A stretch of 64,000 bases of DNA, taken from assembly GCA_964609625.1 (NCBI GenBank), contig CAZSRS010000017.1, forward strand, positions 17,282 through 81,281, read 5' to 3'. A program made the translations under genes and the position numbers. The first letter of the stretch is position 1. Every line of letters starts with the position of its first letter. Source of the DNA: G963674665 sp964609625. GTDB lineage: Bacteria; Desulfobacterota; Desulfovibrionia; Desulfovibrionales; Desulfovibrionaceae. This document shows positions 1-8,298 of the stretch, piece after piece. Under the pieces are notes generated by a model. It did not search any database. It worked only from the letters and a program-made list of their open reading frames with translations, and was not told the DNA's origin.

Positions 1-565
1 GTGCGGGGCGCGAGTCCAACCCCCCCAAGGCGTCCACCACCACGTCCGCTTGCAAGGCCAGTTCCAGCATGCGCCGGGTATCGAGATGCTCCCGCAGGGG
101 CGTGAACTCCACCGAGGAATTCACCAGACCAGCCCTGCTCCCGGCCGACTTGCACTTGGGCTGTTCCAGCCAGGACAGGTCACTCAACAATTGGCGGTTG
201 AGGTTGCTCTCCTCGAAGCAATCACCGTCCGCCGCCGTGATCCGGCCCACACCGGTGCGCAGCAATATCTCGAGCACGCTCCCCCCGAGACCACCGAGCC
301 CCACCAGCAAGACCCTGGACTCCAGAAGCCTGATCTGTTCCTCATGCGAAAAGGCCTTAAAGTTGCGCACATAGCGCTCCGGGATACAATCTCGACGCAG
401 TGCCGCGATCTCCACCTCCCGAAGGGTGAGGCGGAAAGCCTCTCCCAACTTGACCACGGCTGCCAGACCAAGGCTCAAGTAGGCGGAACCGTCCGGCATC
501 CTGCGCTCCACGGCCAGCTTGTGCAACGCGGCATTCAATGCCGAAGAACTACGCTTGCCGGTCAT
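1..565 (-). CDS. ThiF/MoeB/HesA-family E1-like adenylyltransferase (partial, 3' end outside window)
   Basis: The minus strand is open from an ATG at 563-565 to the window edge, so about 188 N-terminal residues are seen. A GGAGG lies 6 nt before the ATG. After about 75 residues the protein reads RVLLVGLGGLGGSVLEILLR, the nucleotide-binding Rossmann motif of the ThiF/MoeB/UBA family, then DGDCFEESNLNRQLL, matching the family pattern D.D.v..sNLNRQ. Members adenylate the C terminus of a ubiquitin-like sulfur carrier such as ThiS or MoaD. The roughly 75-residue N-terminal extension is not part of the core fold. The catalytic Cys and zinc Cys pairs would lie outside the window, so ThiF, MoeB and HesA cannot be told apart. 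It is divergent from the Sel1/solute-binding gene. Confidence 0.85.
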   Translation of the reverse strand, partial: MTGKRSSSALNAALHKLAVERRMPDGSAYLSLGLAAVVKLGEAFRLTLREVEIAALRRDCIPERYVRNFKAFSHEEQIRLLESRVLLVGLGGLGGSVLEILLRTGVGRITAADGDCFEESNLNRQLLSDLSWLEQPKCKSAGSRAGLVNSSVEFTPLREHLDTRRMLELALQADVVVDALGGLDSRPA

Positions 566-651
566 GAGACCTCCATGCACAATGTCTTCAAGGGCTTTTC
601 ATATGGCGCGTCATGCGTTATCCTTGCTGGACACGTTTCGGAACCACAACA

Positions 652-2925
652 ATGAACAAAACACTAATGCACCGGATTCTCATTGTCACCGTCCTTTTCG
701 CCTGCTTCGTGGCGGTGGCCATCGTCGAGACCCACTCCCAGTCCGAATCCCAGGCCCCTGCCCGACAGGTGCAGCCGGCAGAGGCCCAGGCAATGTTTCA
801 GGCCGGTCTGGAGGCACTGCAGCGAGAAGAGCATGCCCAAGGGTATGCCCTGCTGGCCCCCCTGGCCCGCCAAGGCGACAACCGAGCGCAGTATCTCGTC
901 GGCTTGCTCCATGCCAGAGGGCTGTATCTCCCCAAGGACGATGCCGCCGCGCGGCTGTGGTACGGTCTGGCAGCCGAACAGGGACACAGCGGCGCCCAGA
1001 ACAATCTCGGTCTGATGCTCATGAACGGCGAGGGCGGCAAGGTCTCGCTGGTCCAAGCTTATGCCTGGTTCGCCCGCGCCGCCTTGGCGGGAAACGACAA
1101 GGCCAGGCAAAACCGCGATGACTTGGCCAGGGAACTCGGCCCGCAGGCCATGGACCAGGCGCAGAAACTGGCCCTGGACTGGCGGCCCAAGACCTGGGAG
1201 GAACTCACGGAAGACGGCGAGATCCCTCCTTTGCCCGAACCCGCAGCCATCCCCGCGACTGACCCGTCCACGGCGCCCCGGGCTATTCCCACTGGCGACG
1301 ACTTGCCCGCGCCGCTTCCGGCTAACCCAGCGGAATCCCGGCTACGTGGCGCCCTGCGCAAGGAGCCTGACCAGACCGCACCGCTGCTCCAAACCATGGA
1401 CTTCACCCTGGCCATGAACTGCTACGACCGCTTGGTGGAGAATCTGCCCCTCAAGGACGGCGGTTCCACCATCGGACCCAGCCTGGCTGAGAGTTGGGAC
1501 CTGGACTCCGAAGGGCTGGTCTACACATTCCATCTGCGCGACGATGTGTTGTTTCACAACAACGCGCCCTTCACGGCCGAGGACGTGGCCTATACGTTCG
1601 AGTTGCTGCTCGACCCGAAAAGACCCTCGCCTGCCTCCGGCCTGTTGATTTTTCTCAAGGGAGCCCGCGCCAGACTCGAGGGCAAGGCCCAGAACGAGGT
1701 TCCGCCTCTTGACTCGAACGACCTCCCAACCGCCATCCCTGGCATCAAGGTGCTGGACAAGCACACACTGCAACTCATCCTGGAGCGTCCCTACACTCCT
1801 TTTCTTGCCGCACTGGCTTCACCCCAGCTCTCCATCCTTCCAAGGCCCAGCGACGATCCCATCAAGGCCGTCACTTCCCCGACATGCGGCACCGGTCCCT
1901 TCAAGCTCGCGCACTGGGAAAGCGGCACGAGCATCCTCCTACAGGCCAACGACCAATACTGGAGAAAGGAACCAACAATCCAGGAAGTGGAATTGGCAAT
2001 TATACCTGACCCACAGGTTGCCCTGACCATGTTCCAGGAGGGACGTATCGATTATCTCGATTGCGCCGACTACCCCGAATTGGTGCCCCAGGTCCTTGGG
2101 AATGCGGCATGGCAGCCGCTTGTCCAGAAACATGCCGGAGGCGAGTTGTATTTCCTGGCATTCAACAACACCCTCCCCCCTTTCGACACCATGCTGGTAC
2201 GCAAGGCCCTGCAACTGGCCGTGGACCGGAAAGCCATGCTGGAGCGGCTCCACGGCGCAGCGCAGCTGGTGCACGGTGTACTGCCCCCCGGCGTGCAGTG
2301 CTGGCGCCCCCTGCCTGGCAGCATCTCCCAGAACCCGGCCGTGGCGCGGGAACTTCTGGCACAAGCCGGCTATCCCGACGGTCTGCGCTTCACGCTGGCC
2401 ACCGTGGAGAACGGCGAGACGTCCTACACCTGGTCACCGCTGCTCAGAGAACTCGAAGACATTCTGATCCGGTCCGTGGAGCAGGCCGGCTTCACGGTGG
2501 AACGCGCCCCCATGAGCCCCGCGGAATTTCAGACGCAACTGTCCAAGGGCGGGTTGCCCGCCTACCTCGGCCGCTGGACAGCCGGTCTGAACGATCCGGA
2601 TGTCTTCTTCCACTCTTTTTTCAGCCGTCGCGGCAGCATCGCCCGCTCCACCGGCTACGACAACAAGGCCATCCAAGTGCGGGTGGAGCGCGCCAGCGAA
2701 CTCCGTGATCAATCCGAACGCTGCGGCATGTATCAGGAAATGAGCCGGATCATCGCCCAGGAGGACGCCGCTTGGCTGCCCCTTTTCGCTCCCTCGCGGG
2801 TTTTGGTCCGGGGAGCCCGGTTGTCCCGCATCGACCTGCCATGGAACGACGAGGCGCTCTCCTTTGCCACAGCCAGATTGTCTACCCCATCGCCCACACC
2901 GCCCCATGCGGGTTCAGACTCATGA
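652..2925 (+). CDS. Sel1-repeat protein fused to a family 5 extracellular solute-binding domain
   Basis: Exported protein of 757 residues. The ATG at 652 is preferred to the in-frame ATG at 613 because a hydrophobic signal segment (about residues 6-25) follows it directly and GGAA lies upstream. Residues about 50-150 hold Sel1-like repeats (for example ARQGDNRAQYLVGLLHARG, then AEQGHSGAQNNLGLMLMNGEG). A Pro-rich linker (about 180-225) leads to a domain resembling SBP_bac_5, the peptide/nickel-binding proteins of ABC importers, with features such as LAESWDLDSEGLVYTFHLRD and FNNTLPPFDTMLVRKALQLA. No ABC permease or ATPase gene is adjacent. It may be a periplasmic sensor or scaffold rather than a transporter subunit; the ligand is unknown. 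The domain order is unusual. Confidence 0.85.
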   Translation: MNKTLMHRILIVTVLFACFVAVAIVETHSQSESQAPARQVQPAEAQAMFQAGLEALQREEHAQGYALLAPLARQGDNRAQYLVGLLHARGLYLPKDDAAARLWYGLAAEQGHSGAQNNLGLMLMNGEGGKVSLVQAYAWFARAALAGNDKARQNRDDLARELGPQAMDQAQKLALDWRPKTWEELTEDGEIPPLPEPAAIPATDPSTAPRAIPTGDDLPAPLPANPAESRLRGALRKEPDQTAPLLQTMDFTLAMNCYDRLVENLPLKDGGSTIGPSLAESWDLDSEGLVYTFHLRDDVLFHNNAPFTAEDVAYTFELLLDPKRPSPASGLLIFLKGARARLEGKAQNEVPPLDSNDLPTAIPGIKVLDKHTLQLILERPYTPFLAALASPQLSILPRPSDDPIKAVTSPTCGTGPFKLAHWESGTSILLQANDQYWRKEPTIQEVELAIIPDPQVALTMFQEGRIDYLDCADYPELVPQVLGNAAWQPLVQKHAGGELYFLAFNNTLPPFDTMLVRKALQLAVDRKAMLERLHGAAQLVHGVLPPGVQCWRPLPGSISQNPAVARELLAQAGYPDGLRFTLATVENGETSYTWSPLLRELEDILIRSVEQAGFTVERAPMSPAEFQTQLSKGGLPAYLGRWTAGLNDPDVFFHSFFSRRGSIARSTGYDNKAIQVRVERASELRDQSERCGMYQEMSRIIAQEDAAWLPLFAPSRVLVRGARLSRIDLPWNDEALSFATARLSTPSPTPPHAGSDS

Positions 2926-3044
2926 AGACACCGCTGCGTTGGAGTGGCATTCCACCTGTATCCAAACCTGTCCCACGACACCGACGGTCGCCCCAAGCGC
3001 TGCCTCCCGGCCATGGGCTGCGTGTCAAGACAGTCTGATCGAAC

Positions 3045-4010
3045 ATGACAATGCAAGACAAGCCAACCCTCAACGCGTCCGCCCTCGAGCAGAAGCAACG
3101 CGAACTTCAAAAGCTGCTGGACAACATGGCCGAAAAATTCGCAAGCCCGGCCAACCACTGCAAGATCAGCCAGGAGGAGTTCACCACCCTCAAGCAGTTC
3201 ATCTACGACACCAGTGGCATCTTCATCCCGCCCACCCGACGCTATCTGCTGGAAAACCGATTGGCACCGCGGCTGCGGGAGCTGCAACTCGACTCCTACG
3301 GTGCCTACCTCGCTCTCCTGCAGCGCCCCGGTCCCAAGGCTGTCGATGAATTCGCGCGACTCATGGAACTGATCACAACCAACGAGACCAGCTTCTACCG
3401 CAACACGGCCCAGCTCGAGGTCTTCCAACAAATCCTTCTGCCCGAACTCCTGGAACGTAAACGCGTGGCGAACAACACCAAGCTGCATATCTGGTCGGCG
3501 GGATGCTCGAGCGGTGAGGAACCATACACCATCGGCATCATCCTGCACGAAATACTCGGTACCGAACTCCCGCGCTGGCGCATCCGCATCACTGCCAGCG
3601 ACATCTCCGACGCCGTGCTCATGGCCGCGCGGGAAGGATCCTATACCGACTACTCCCTGCGCTCCACCCCGGGGGACATCCTGAACCGCTATTTCCGCAA
3701 GGAGGCCAAGGGCTGGCGCATCATACCCTCGGTGCAAAAGCTCACGCAATTCGGCAAGCTGAACCTCAGCGACGCAATCCAAATCCGCCGCCTGGAGCGC
3801 GCCGACTTCGTGTTTTGCCGCAATGTGATCATCTATTTCGATCAGGAAATGAAGAAGAAGGTCATCGCCGCCTTTCACGAACGACTCGTACCCGGCGGCT
3901 ACCTGCTCATAGGTCACTCCGAATCCCTGCACTCCATCAACGATGGTTTCAGGCCCCTGAATTACCCAGGCGCCATGGTCTACCAAAAACCCAAAGGGGA
4001 GGGGACATGA
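3045..4010 (+). CDS. cheR: CheR-type chemoreceptor glutamate O-methyltransferase
   Basis: SAM-dependent methyltransferase of 321 residues that methylates receptor glutamates in chemotaxis-type pathways. After an N-terminal region of about 45 residues comes the CheR N-terminal helical domain (from KISQEEFTTLKQFIYDTSGI), then the ITTNETSFYRN segment, the SAM-binding loop IWSAGCSSGEEPYTI, and FVFCRNVIIYFDQEMKKKV, all typical of CheR. The catalytic-region Arg/Tyr residues appear intact. No strong ribosome-binding site is seen before 3045, and a second ATG lies at 3051. Its stop overlaps the start of the HDOD gene by 4 nt (ATGA), so the two are translationally coupled. No methyl-accepting receptor or cheB is in the window, so the pathway served is unknown. 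Confidence 0.93.
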   Translation: MTMQDKPTLNASALEQKQRELQKLLDNMAEKFASPANHCKISQEEFTTLKQFIYDTSGIFIPPTRRYLLENRLAPRLRELQLDSYGAYLALLQRPGPKAVDEFARLMELITTNETSFYRNTAQLEVFQQILLPELLERKRVANNTKLHIWSAGCSSGEEPYTIGIILHEILGTELPRWRIRITASDISDAVLMAAREGSYTDYSLRSTPGDILNRYFRKEAKGWRIIPSVQKLTQFGKLNLSDAIQIRRLERADFVFCRNVIIYFDQEMKKKVIAAFHERLVPGGYLLIGHSESLHSINDGFRPLNYPGAMVYQKPKGEGT

Positions 4011-5239
4011 GTTCCATACCCATTGAACAGGTACGTCCAGGCATGATCCTTGCCCAGGACATCCGCGCCGGCTCGGGAAACGTGCTGCTGAAAAAGGGTG
4101 TGGTTCTGGAAGAGGGGCATATCCGCATCCTGCTCGCCAGGGAGGTCAAGGAGATTGCCGTGGAGGAATCCGGCAACGACCTCGACCCGCAAGAGGCCCA
4201 ACGACTCCTGGAGGAAGCGCGGGACTTCGTGCTGCCCTTTTTCCACTACGTGGACAATAATCACCCGGCTATTCTAGAACTCTACCGCATCAGCCTCCAG
4301 AGGGTCGCGGGCCGTCTGCGTGATGGCTGGCGCACCCCCTCCCGCCCCCCGCGCATCGACTCCCAGGCCGAACACCTGCGCGATCTCTTCCTCCGGGAGC
4401 AGGGCACACCGGAGGACCTGGTCCGCCACGAGGTGGAGCTGGTCTCCTTTCCGGACATCTATTTCCAGATCCTCAAGGTCCTGCGCTCTCCCACGGCCTC
4501 GGCCACCCATATCGCCGAGGTGGTCAGCCGCGACCAAAGCCTCACCGCAATCCTGCTCAAGTTGGTGAACTCCCCTTATTTCGGGTTCGCCAGCCACATC
4601 GACTCCCTGCCCCGCGCCGTGGCCCTGGTGGGTGCGAAGGAACTCTCCACCCTGGCCTTGGGCATCTCGGCCATCAAGGTTTTCAAGGACATCCCGCCCG
4701 AACTGGTGGACATGCACAGCTTCTGGAAGCACTCCCTGGCCTGCGGCATCTTCGCCAAGCTGCTGGCCAATCAGGTGGATCCCAACGAGGAGGAACGCTT
4801 TTTCGTCTGCGGCCTGCTGCACGACATCGGCAAACTCCTACTGTACAAGAAACTGCCCTACGCCGCGTCCCAGGCCCTGGTCTACGCCAGGGAGAACAAG
4901 GTTCCGGACGTGGAGGCCGAACGCATTGTCCTGGGCTTCGACCACACGGACGTGGGCGCCGCGTTGATGACCGAATGGAACTTTCCCGAAGTCCTCAGCC
5001 AGAGTATCGCACTGCACCATGCACCGACCGACATGCCAACCTCCGGCCCGAGCCTGATTCACGTCGCCGACCTGCTGACCTGCGTGGCCGAAATCACCAG
5101 CGGCTCCCAGCGAGTGGTGCCGGGGCTGGTTCCCCAGGCCTGGGAGCAGCTCGCCCTGCGCCCCTCGGACCTGCCCCTGCTCTTCCGCCGTTTCGACAAG
5201 CTGATGCTGGCCCTGGGCAGCGTACTTTTTGGAAAGTGA
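4007..5239 (+). CDS. HDOD-domain signalling protein
   Basis: The ATG at 4007 overlaps the cheR stop, giving 410 residues. The first about 60 residues (VRPGMILAQDIRAGSGNVLL) resemble the N-terminal segment found in many HD-GYP and HDOD proteins. Residues about 145-340 form an HDOD domain (EVELVSFPDIYFQILKVLRS, VVSRDQSLTAILLKLVNSPY, LLHDIGKLLLYK), a fold related to HD phosphohydrolases that usually works in signalling without established catalysis. Here LLHDIGK and a later DHTDVGA are kept, so some HD-like metal residues survive. Coupling to cheR suggests an output or modulator of the same sensory pathway; this is inference. Confidence 0.88.
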   Translation: MSSIPIEQVRPGMILAQDIRAGSGNVLLKKGVVLEEGHIRILLAREVKEIAVEESGNDLDPQEAQRLLEEARDFVLPFFHYVDNNHPAILELYRISLQRVAGRLRDGWRTPSRPPRIDSQAEHLRDLFLREQGTPEDLVRHEVELVSFPDIYFQILKVLRSPTASATHIAEVVSRDQSLTAILLKLVNSPYFGFASHIDSLPRAVALVGAKELSTLALGISAIKVFKDIPPELVDMHSFWKHSLACGIFAKLLANQVDPNEEERFFVCGLLHDIGKLLLYKKLPYAASQALVYARENKVPDVEAERIVLGFDHTDVGAALMTEWNFPEVLSQSIALHHAPTDMPTSGPSLIHVADLLTCVAEITSGSQRVVPGLVPQAWEQLALRPSDLPLLFRRFDKLMLALGSVLFGK

Positions 5240-5266
5240 ATCGACCTTGCTCCCGGCGAGTGCGAC

Positions 5267-5307
5267 TTGACACGGTCGCCCACGATTGTTAACTTTGGAG
5301 TTAACAA
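5267..5307 (+). promoter_or_regulatory. Putative autoregulatory promoter/operator of the TAC module
   Basis: A perfect 8-bp inverted repeat, TTGTTAAC (5286-5293) and GTTAACAA (5300-5307), with a 6-bp spacer, ends directly before the toxin ATG. The right arm overlaps the toxin ribosome-binding site (GGAG, 5297-5300). TTGACA at 5267-5272 could be a -35 box, with a poor -10 (TAACTT) inside the left arm. Known HigA-type antitoxins repress their own operons from such palindromes, so binding by the product of 5680-6111 is the natural inference. The exact transcription start is not clear. Confidence 0.6.
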
Positions 5308-5687
5308 ATGCCTACAGAAACCCTTTTGAGTGGGAATAACCGGCGAGTTCTGTTTTGGGCTTTGAACAAGGCAGCCCTGAGGGATCCTTTATCCAATTGC
5401 CCTGGCATTACGGCATCAGAAACATTGAAAGTCGCCCGAATCTGCAAAGTATTTATTGAAACCGCTCAATTTCCCAGAAACAAGGAAAAATTCAAACGCA
5501 TTGAGGGGCATCCCGACCTTTTCGCCATCAAGTCGCACCAGTTACGGTTGCCCGGGGTCTTCATCGACAGGTCGACGTTCGTTGTATTGTTGTGCCTGCG
5601 CAAGAAAACCGACAAGTACCCCCTCGGGAATTGGAACGCGTATTGAAGTACCGGGACCTTTTTCTCAAGGAGCAACACGATGCATGA
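5308..5687 (+). pseudogene. higB: HigB-like (RelE superfamily) toxin, apparent frameshift near the C terminus
   Basis: The ATG at 5308 follows GGAG by 7 nt. The uninterrupted frame gives 112 residues to a stop at 5644-5646. It carries the HigB/Gp49-like signature EGHPDLFAIKSHQLRLPG and, later, RKKTDKYP, where the family continues with P..E(I/L)ER and a basic helix. That continuation (ELERVLKYRDLFLKEQHDA) is present in another frame from 5628 to a stop at 5685-5687. One extra C in the C5 run at 5619-5623 would join the frames into an approximately 126-residue toxin whose end overlaps the antitoxin start by 8 nt, as in many TA operons. So either the toxin is truncated, the base is a sequencing error, or frameshifting occurs. 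Known relatives are ribosome-dependent mRNA interferases. The antitoxin ribosome-binding site lies inside the restored frame. Confidence 0.75.
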
Positions 5688-6111
5688 CCCCAAGATCGTT
5701 ACCGTCCGGAACGTCCTCTATGATGGGGACCTGTCCGGTATTCTGTCGGAGGTCACCGACCAGGAGTGGCTGTTTTACGAGTACATTGATAACGTTTCCG
5801 ACCAGATCGCCGAGTTCATGGACAAGCACGGCATCTCCAAGTCCGAACTTGCCGCGCGCATGGGCACTTCCAGGGCCTTTGTCACTAAAGTGCTTCGCGG
5901 TGATGCCAACATGACCTTCAAGACCTTCACGAACATTCTGCACCATCTCGGACTCAAGCCTGTCACCAGAGTCGTTCACAGGGAGTCGAACACCCTGTGG
6001 TTCGACAGATTCGTCGAATCGCGCCCGAAAACCATCTGCGGCGTGACGGTGCATCCACTGCACTATCGCCGTGAAGAAGCACTTCCCGACCCTCGGGCCA
6101 CTGCCGTCTGA
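5680..6111 (+). CDS. higA: HigA-like antitoxin, XRE-family HTH with C-terminal extension
   Basis: 143 residues. The ATG at 5680 has AAGGAG 6 nt upstream. Residues about 41-92 are an XRE-type helix-turn-helix (SKSELAARMGTSRAFVTKVL, then TFKTFTNILHHLGL). A tail of about 50 residues follows, including NTLWFDRF. In SecB-dependent TAC systems such as HigBA-Rv1957 of Mycobacterium tuberculosis, the antitoxin carries a short C-terminal chaperone-addiction (ChAD) segment that makes it unstable unless bound by the SecB-like partner; this tail is the candidate. It probably binds the inverted repeat at 5286-5307 and represses the operon. The SecB-like gene follows 19 nt downstream. Confidence 0.85.
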   Translation: MHDPKIVTVRNVLYDGDLSGILSEVTDQEWLFYEYIDNVSDQIAEFMDKHGISKSELAARMGTSRAFVTKVLRGDANMTFKTFTNILHHLGLKPVTRVVHRESNTLWFDRFVESRPKTICGVTVHPLHYRREEALPDPRATAV

Positions 6112-6130
6112 CGACCAGGAGACCCATGCC

Positions 6131-6568
6131 ATGGAAATTCAGGATGTCAAACAGCCTCCCCTCGAACTCGTCACCTATTTCTTCAGCGAAATACACGTGG
6201 TCGCAAACGAGGCGCTAACGCCAGAGGTACTTCGCAGCGGCAGGGAGTTCGGCTGTTCTTTCACCTATGATGTCGAACTCGGCGCGGCGCGGGAAGACGA
6301 CCGGAAATACCAAGTGGTCTTGACCGCGACTAATCAGGAGAAAGAGGGTTTGCTGCAAGCCTACGACATCCGGGTGCAGATCGTGGGCTTTTTCACCGTC
6401 TCACCCGAGTATCCCGACGAACGGAAAAAAGGCATGGTCGCTGTTCTCGGGCCTTCGCTGCTCTGTGGCGCCTTGAGAGAGTTCATTCTTGCCACCACCT
6501 CCCGCGGCCCTTACCCGCCCGTCTGCCTCCCCACCACCACCTTCATCCCTGAAAAGACCTCGAGGTAG
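6131..6568 (+). CDS. SecB-like chaperone of a toxin-antitoxin-chaperone module
   Basis: 145 residues from the ATG at 6131, chosen because AGGAG (6117-6121) lies 9 nt upstream; an in-frame ATG at 6071 would overlap the antitoxin and lacks a ribosome-binding site. The C-terminal part, LREFILATTSRGPYPPVCLP followed by TTTF, matches the SecB signature in which a helix is followed by sRGg(F/Y)P...l.PvnF. The middle shows beta-rich text compatible with SecB (YQVVLTATNQEKEGLLQAYDI). General SecB passes preproteins to SecA; the copy placed third after HigB-HigA is instead expected to fold and protect the antitoxin. It has no acidic SecA-binding tail like that of E. coli SecB. Operon position supports the TAC assignment. 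Confidence 0.82.
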   Translation: MEIQDVKQPPLELVTYFFSEIHVVANEALTPEVLRSGREFGCSFTYDVELGAAREDDRKYQVVLTATNQEKEGLLQAYDIRVQIVGFFTVSPEYPDERKKGMVAVLGPSLLCGALREFILATTSRGPYPPVCLPTTTFIPEKTSR

Positions 6569-6613
6569 TCTGCCGCGTTCTCTTACAACTACCTGCCGCG
6601 CCTTCACGACACC

Positions 6614-7306
6614 TCACCCGATAAACGGCAGCCGACGCAGCAGGTTCGACGTATAACTGTCGAAGATGTCCAGGAAGGACAGGACGTGCTCGGCATACAG
6701 CCGCGCCGATTCCCTGGCGTCGCCCCTGCGCATGGATGCGGTGACCTGCTCCAGTTCCTCGATGCCACCGTAGTGACTCTCCTGGGCCTCCCTGCTCAGA
6801 TGCCAGAAGCGCAGGCAGACGTTGTGCAGGTCCTCGAGCATTTCCGCCAGGACATGGTTACCGGCAGCCTCAGCCAGTGTCTCGTGAAAGCTCTGGTCCA
6901 GACGAATTTGCCGCTTGAGATCGCCGGCAGCCTGGGCCTCGCGCATTGCCGCCACCAACCCTTCCAGCGCTTCCATCTGTCCCGCGTTGATGCGTTGCGT
7001 GGCCAGAACCGCCACGGAACGCTCCAGCGGCAGACGGGTCTCGAAGATGTCCCGCAGGGTGAAAAAATCTATGGGCGCCACGAAGATTCCCTTACGGGGG
7101 CGGATCACGATCAATCGCTGGTACTGCAAGCGCTGCAAGATCTCGCGCAGTGGCGTGCGGCTGATGCCCAGACACTCTGCCAGCTCACGCTCGCTGAGGA
7201 CGGTACCCGGCTTGAACTCGGAGTAGATGATCCACTCCTTGAGGCGCTCGTAGGCCTGCTCCTTGGGCGTGGCAGGCCGTTCCTTCCGGATGAAGCCGTC
7301 GTTCAT
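6614..7306 (-). CDS. GntR-family regulator with FCD ligand-binding domain
   Basis: 230 residues. Residues about 13-75 form a winged helix (EQAYERLKEWIIYSEFKPGT, LSERELAECLGISRTPLREI), and residues about 85-215 an all-helical FCD domain with the usual metal/ligand residues (RLDQSFHETLAEAAGNHVL, YAEHVLSFLD). It is the last gene of the liv/amidase operon; its ATG overlaps the asparaginase stop by 4 nt. FCD regulators normally bind short palindromes with GT and AC half-sites and respond to small organic acids or amides of the pathway they control. The perfect palindrome at 13977-13988, upstream of livG, is a good candidate operator. I infer local control of the operon; the ligand may be the transported or hydrolysed substrate. 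Confidence 0.92.
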   Translation of the reverse strand: MNDGFIRKERPATPKEQAYERLKEWIIYSEFKPGTVLSERELAECLGISRTPLREILQRLQYQRLIVIRPRKGIFVAPIDFFTLRDIFETRLPLERSVAVLATQRINAGQMEALEGLVAAMREAQAAGDLKRQIRLDQSFHETLAEAAGNHVLAEMLEDLHNVCLRFWHLSREAQESHYGGIEELEQVTASMRRGDARESARLYAEHVLSFLDIFDSYTSNLLRRLPFIG

Positions 7307-8298
7307 ATTTTCGCGCCCTCGAACGCCTCGCGGATGTACACCGGATCATGGCTCTCACCCAGGACGACCATGAGCTTGATGCGCGCCTTCTGGCCGGGCA
7401 GGGCCCCTCCCAGTATCAGGCCGCGCTTTTGCAGACCAGCCGCACCCCCTCGATAGCCGTAGATGGGCCAAACCCCGCCCTGCACGCAGCGGGAGGTGAG
7501 CACCACGGGCAGGCCGTCCCGCGCCATGGACTCCAACGCGTCCACCACCATGGGGGGGACGTTGCCGGCTCCGAATCCCTCCACCACCAGCCCGGCCACG
7601 CCATGGGCGCGGGAGCACTCCACGTAGCGGGCATCCATGCCGGGGCAGAGCTTCACCAGGTCCACGTTGGCCTCGATGGCTGCGGGCTTGTACACGCGCC
7701 CCCTGACGGGCAGGCGCTCCAGGTGCAGGCGCTCCGCCGCCACGGACCCCAAGGGCCCCAGGCCGGGCGAGGCAAAGGCGTCGATGGCCGTGGAGTGGGT
7801 CTTGGTGACCTCGGACGCGGCGAAAATGCGGTCGGACATCAGCAGCAGGGTCCCCGCCCCCTTGGGGAACTCCAGGCAGGCGCGCACGGCCTGGAAGATA
7901 TTCCGCAGACCGTCGTATCCAAGTTCATCCGTGGAGCGCATGGAGCCGCTGAAGACCAACGGTTTATCCGAATCCACCGTGAGATCGCAGAGATAGGCCG
8001 TCTCTTCCATGACGTCGGTTCCGTGCAGCACCACGGCGCCACACACGTCGGGGTCGGCGAGCATGACCTCCACATCGCGCGAGAGCCGCCACATCAGCTC
8101 GGGCGTCATGTGTGGGCTGGGTACGTCGGCCCAGTCCACCACACGCAGCCCCACGCCGGGCAGATGCGGCCGCAGCCGGTCAATGAGTTCCTGAATGGCA
8201 TGGGCAGGGGCGACGCCGCCGTTATCCTGGGTGTGCATGCCGATGGTGCCTCCGGTGGAGAACACGGCGACCTCGCCCCTGCACTCACTTCGTGGCAT
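7303..8298 (-). CDS. L-asparaginase family amidohydrolase
   Basis: 331 residues. The N terminus has the asparaginase motif VFSTGGTIGM with the catalytic Thr, and the second motif VVLHGTDVMEETAYL gives the Thr-Asp pair; later SGSMRSTDELGYDGLRN and VVLTSRCVQGGVW also fit the family. It hydrolyses asparagine or a related amide to acid plus ammonia. No signal peptide is seen, so it is likely cytoplasmic. It overlaps the end of the creatininase gene by 14 nt and the start of the gntR gene by 4 nt. Its place between a liv-type importer and a creatininase suggests that the real substrate may be an amide or N-substituted amino acid rather than free asparagine. Confidence 0.93.
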   Translation of the reverse strand: MPRSECRGEVAVFSTGGTIGMHTQDNGGVAPAHAIQELIDRLRPHLPGVGLRVVDWADVPSPHMTPELMWRLSRDVEVMLADPDVCGAVVLHGTDVMEETAYLCDLTVDSDKPLVFSGSMRSTDELGYDGLRNIFQAVRACLEFPKGAGTLLLMSDRIFAASEVTKTHSTAIDAFASPGLGPLGSVAAERLHLERLPVRGRVYKPAAIEANVDLVKLCPGMDARYVECSRAHGVAGLVVEGFGAGNVPPMVVDALESMARDGLPVVLTSRCVQGGVWPIYGYRGGAAGLQKRGLILGGALPGQKARIKLMVVLGESHDPVYIREAFEGAKI

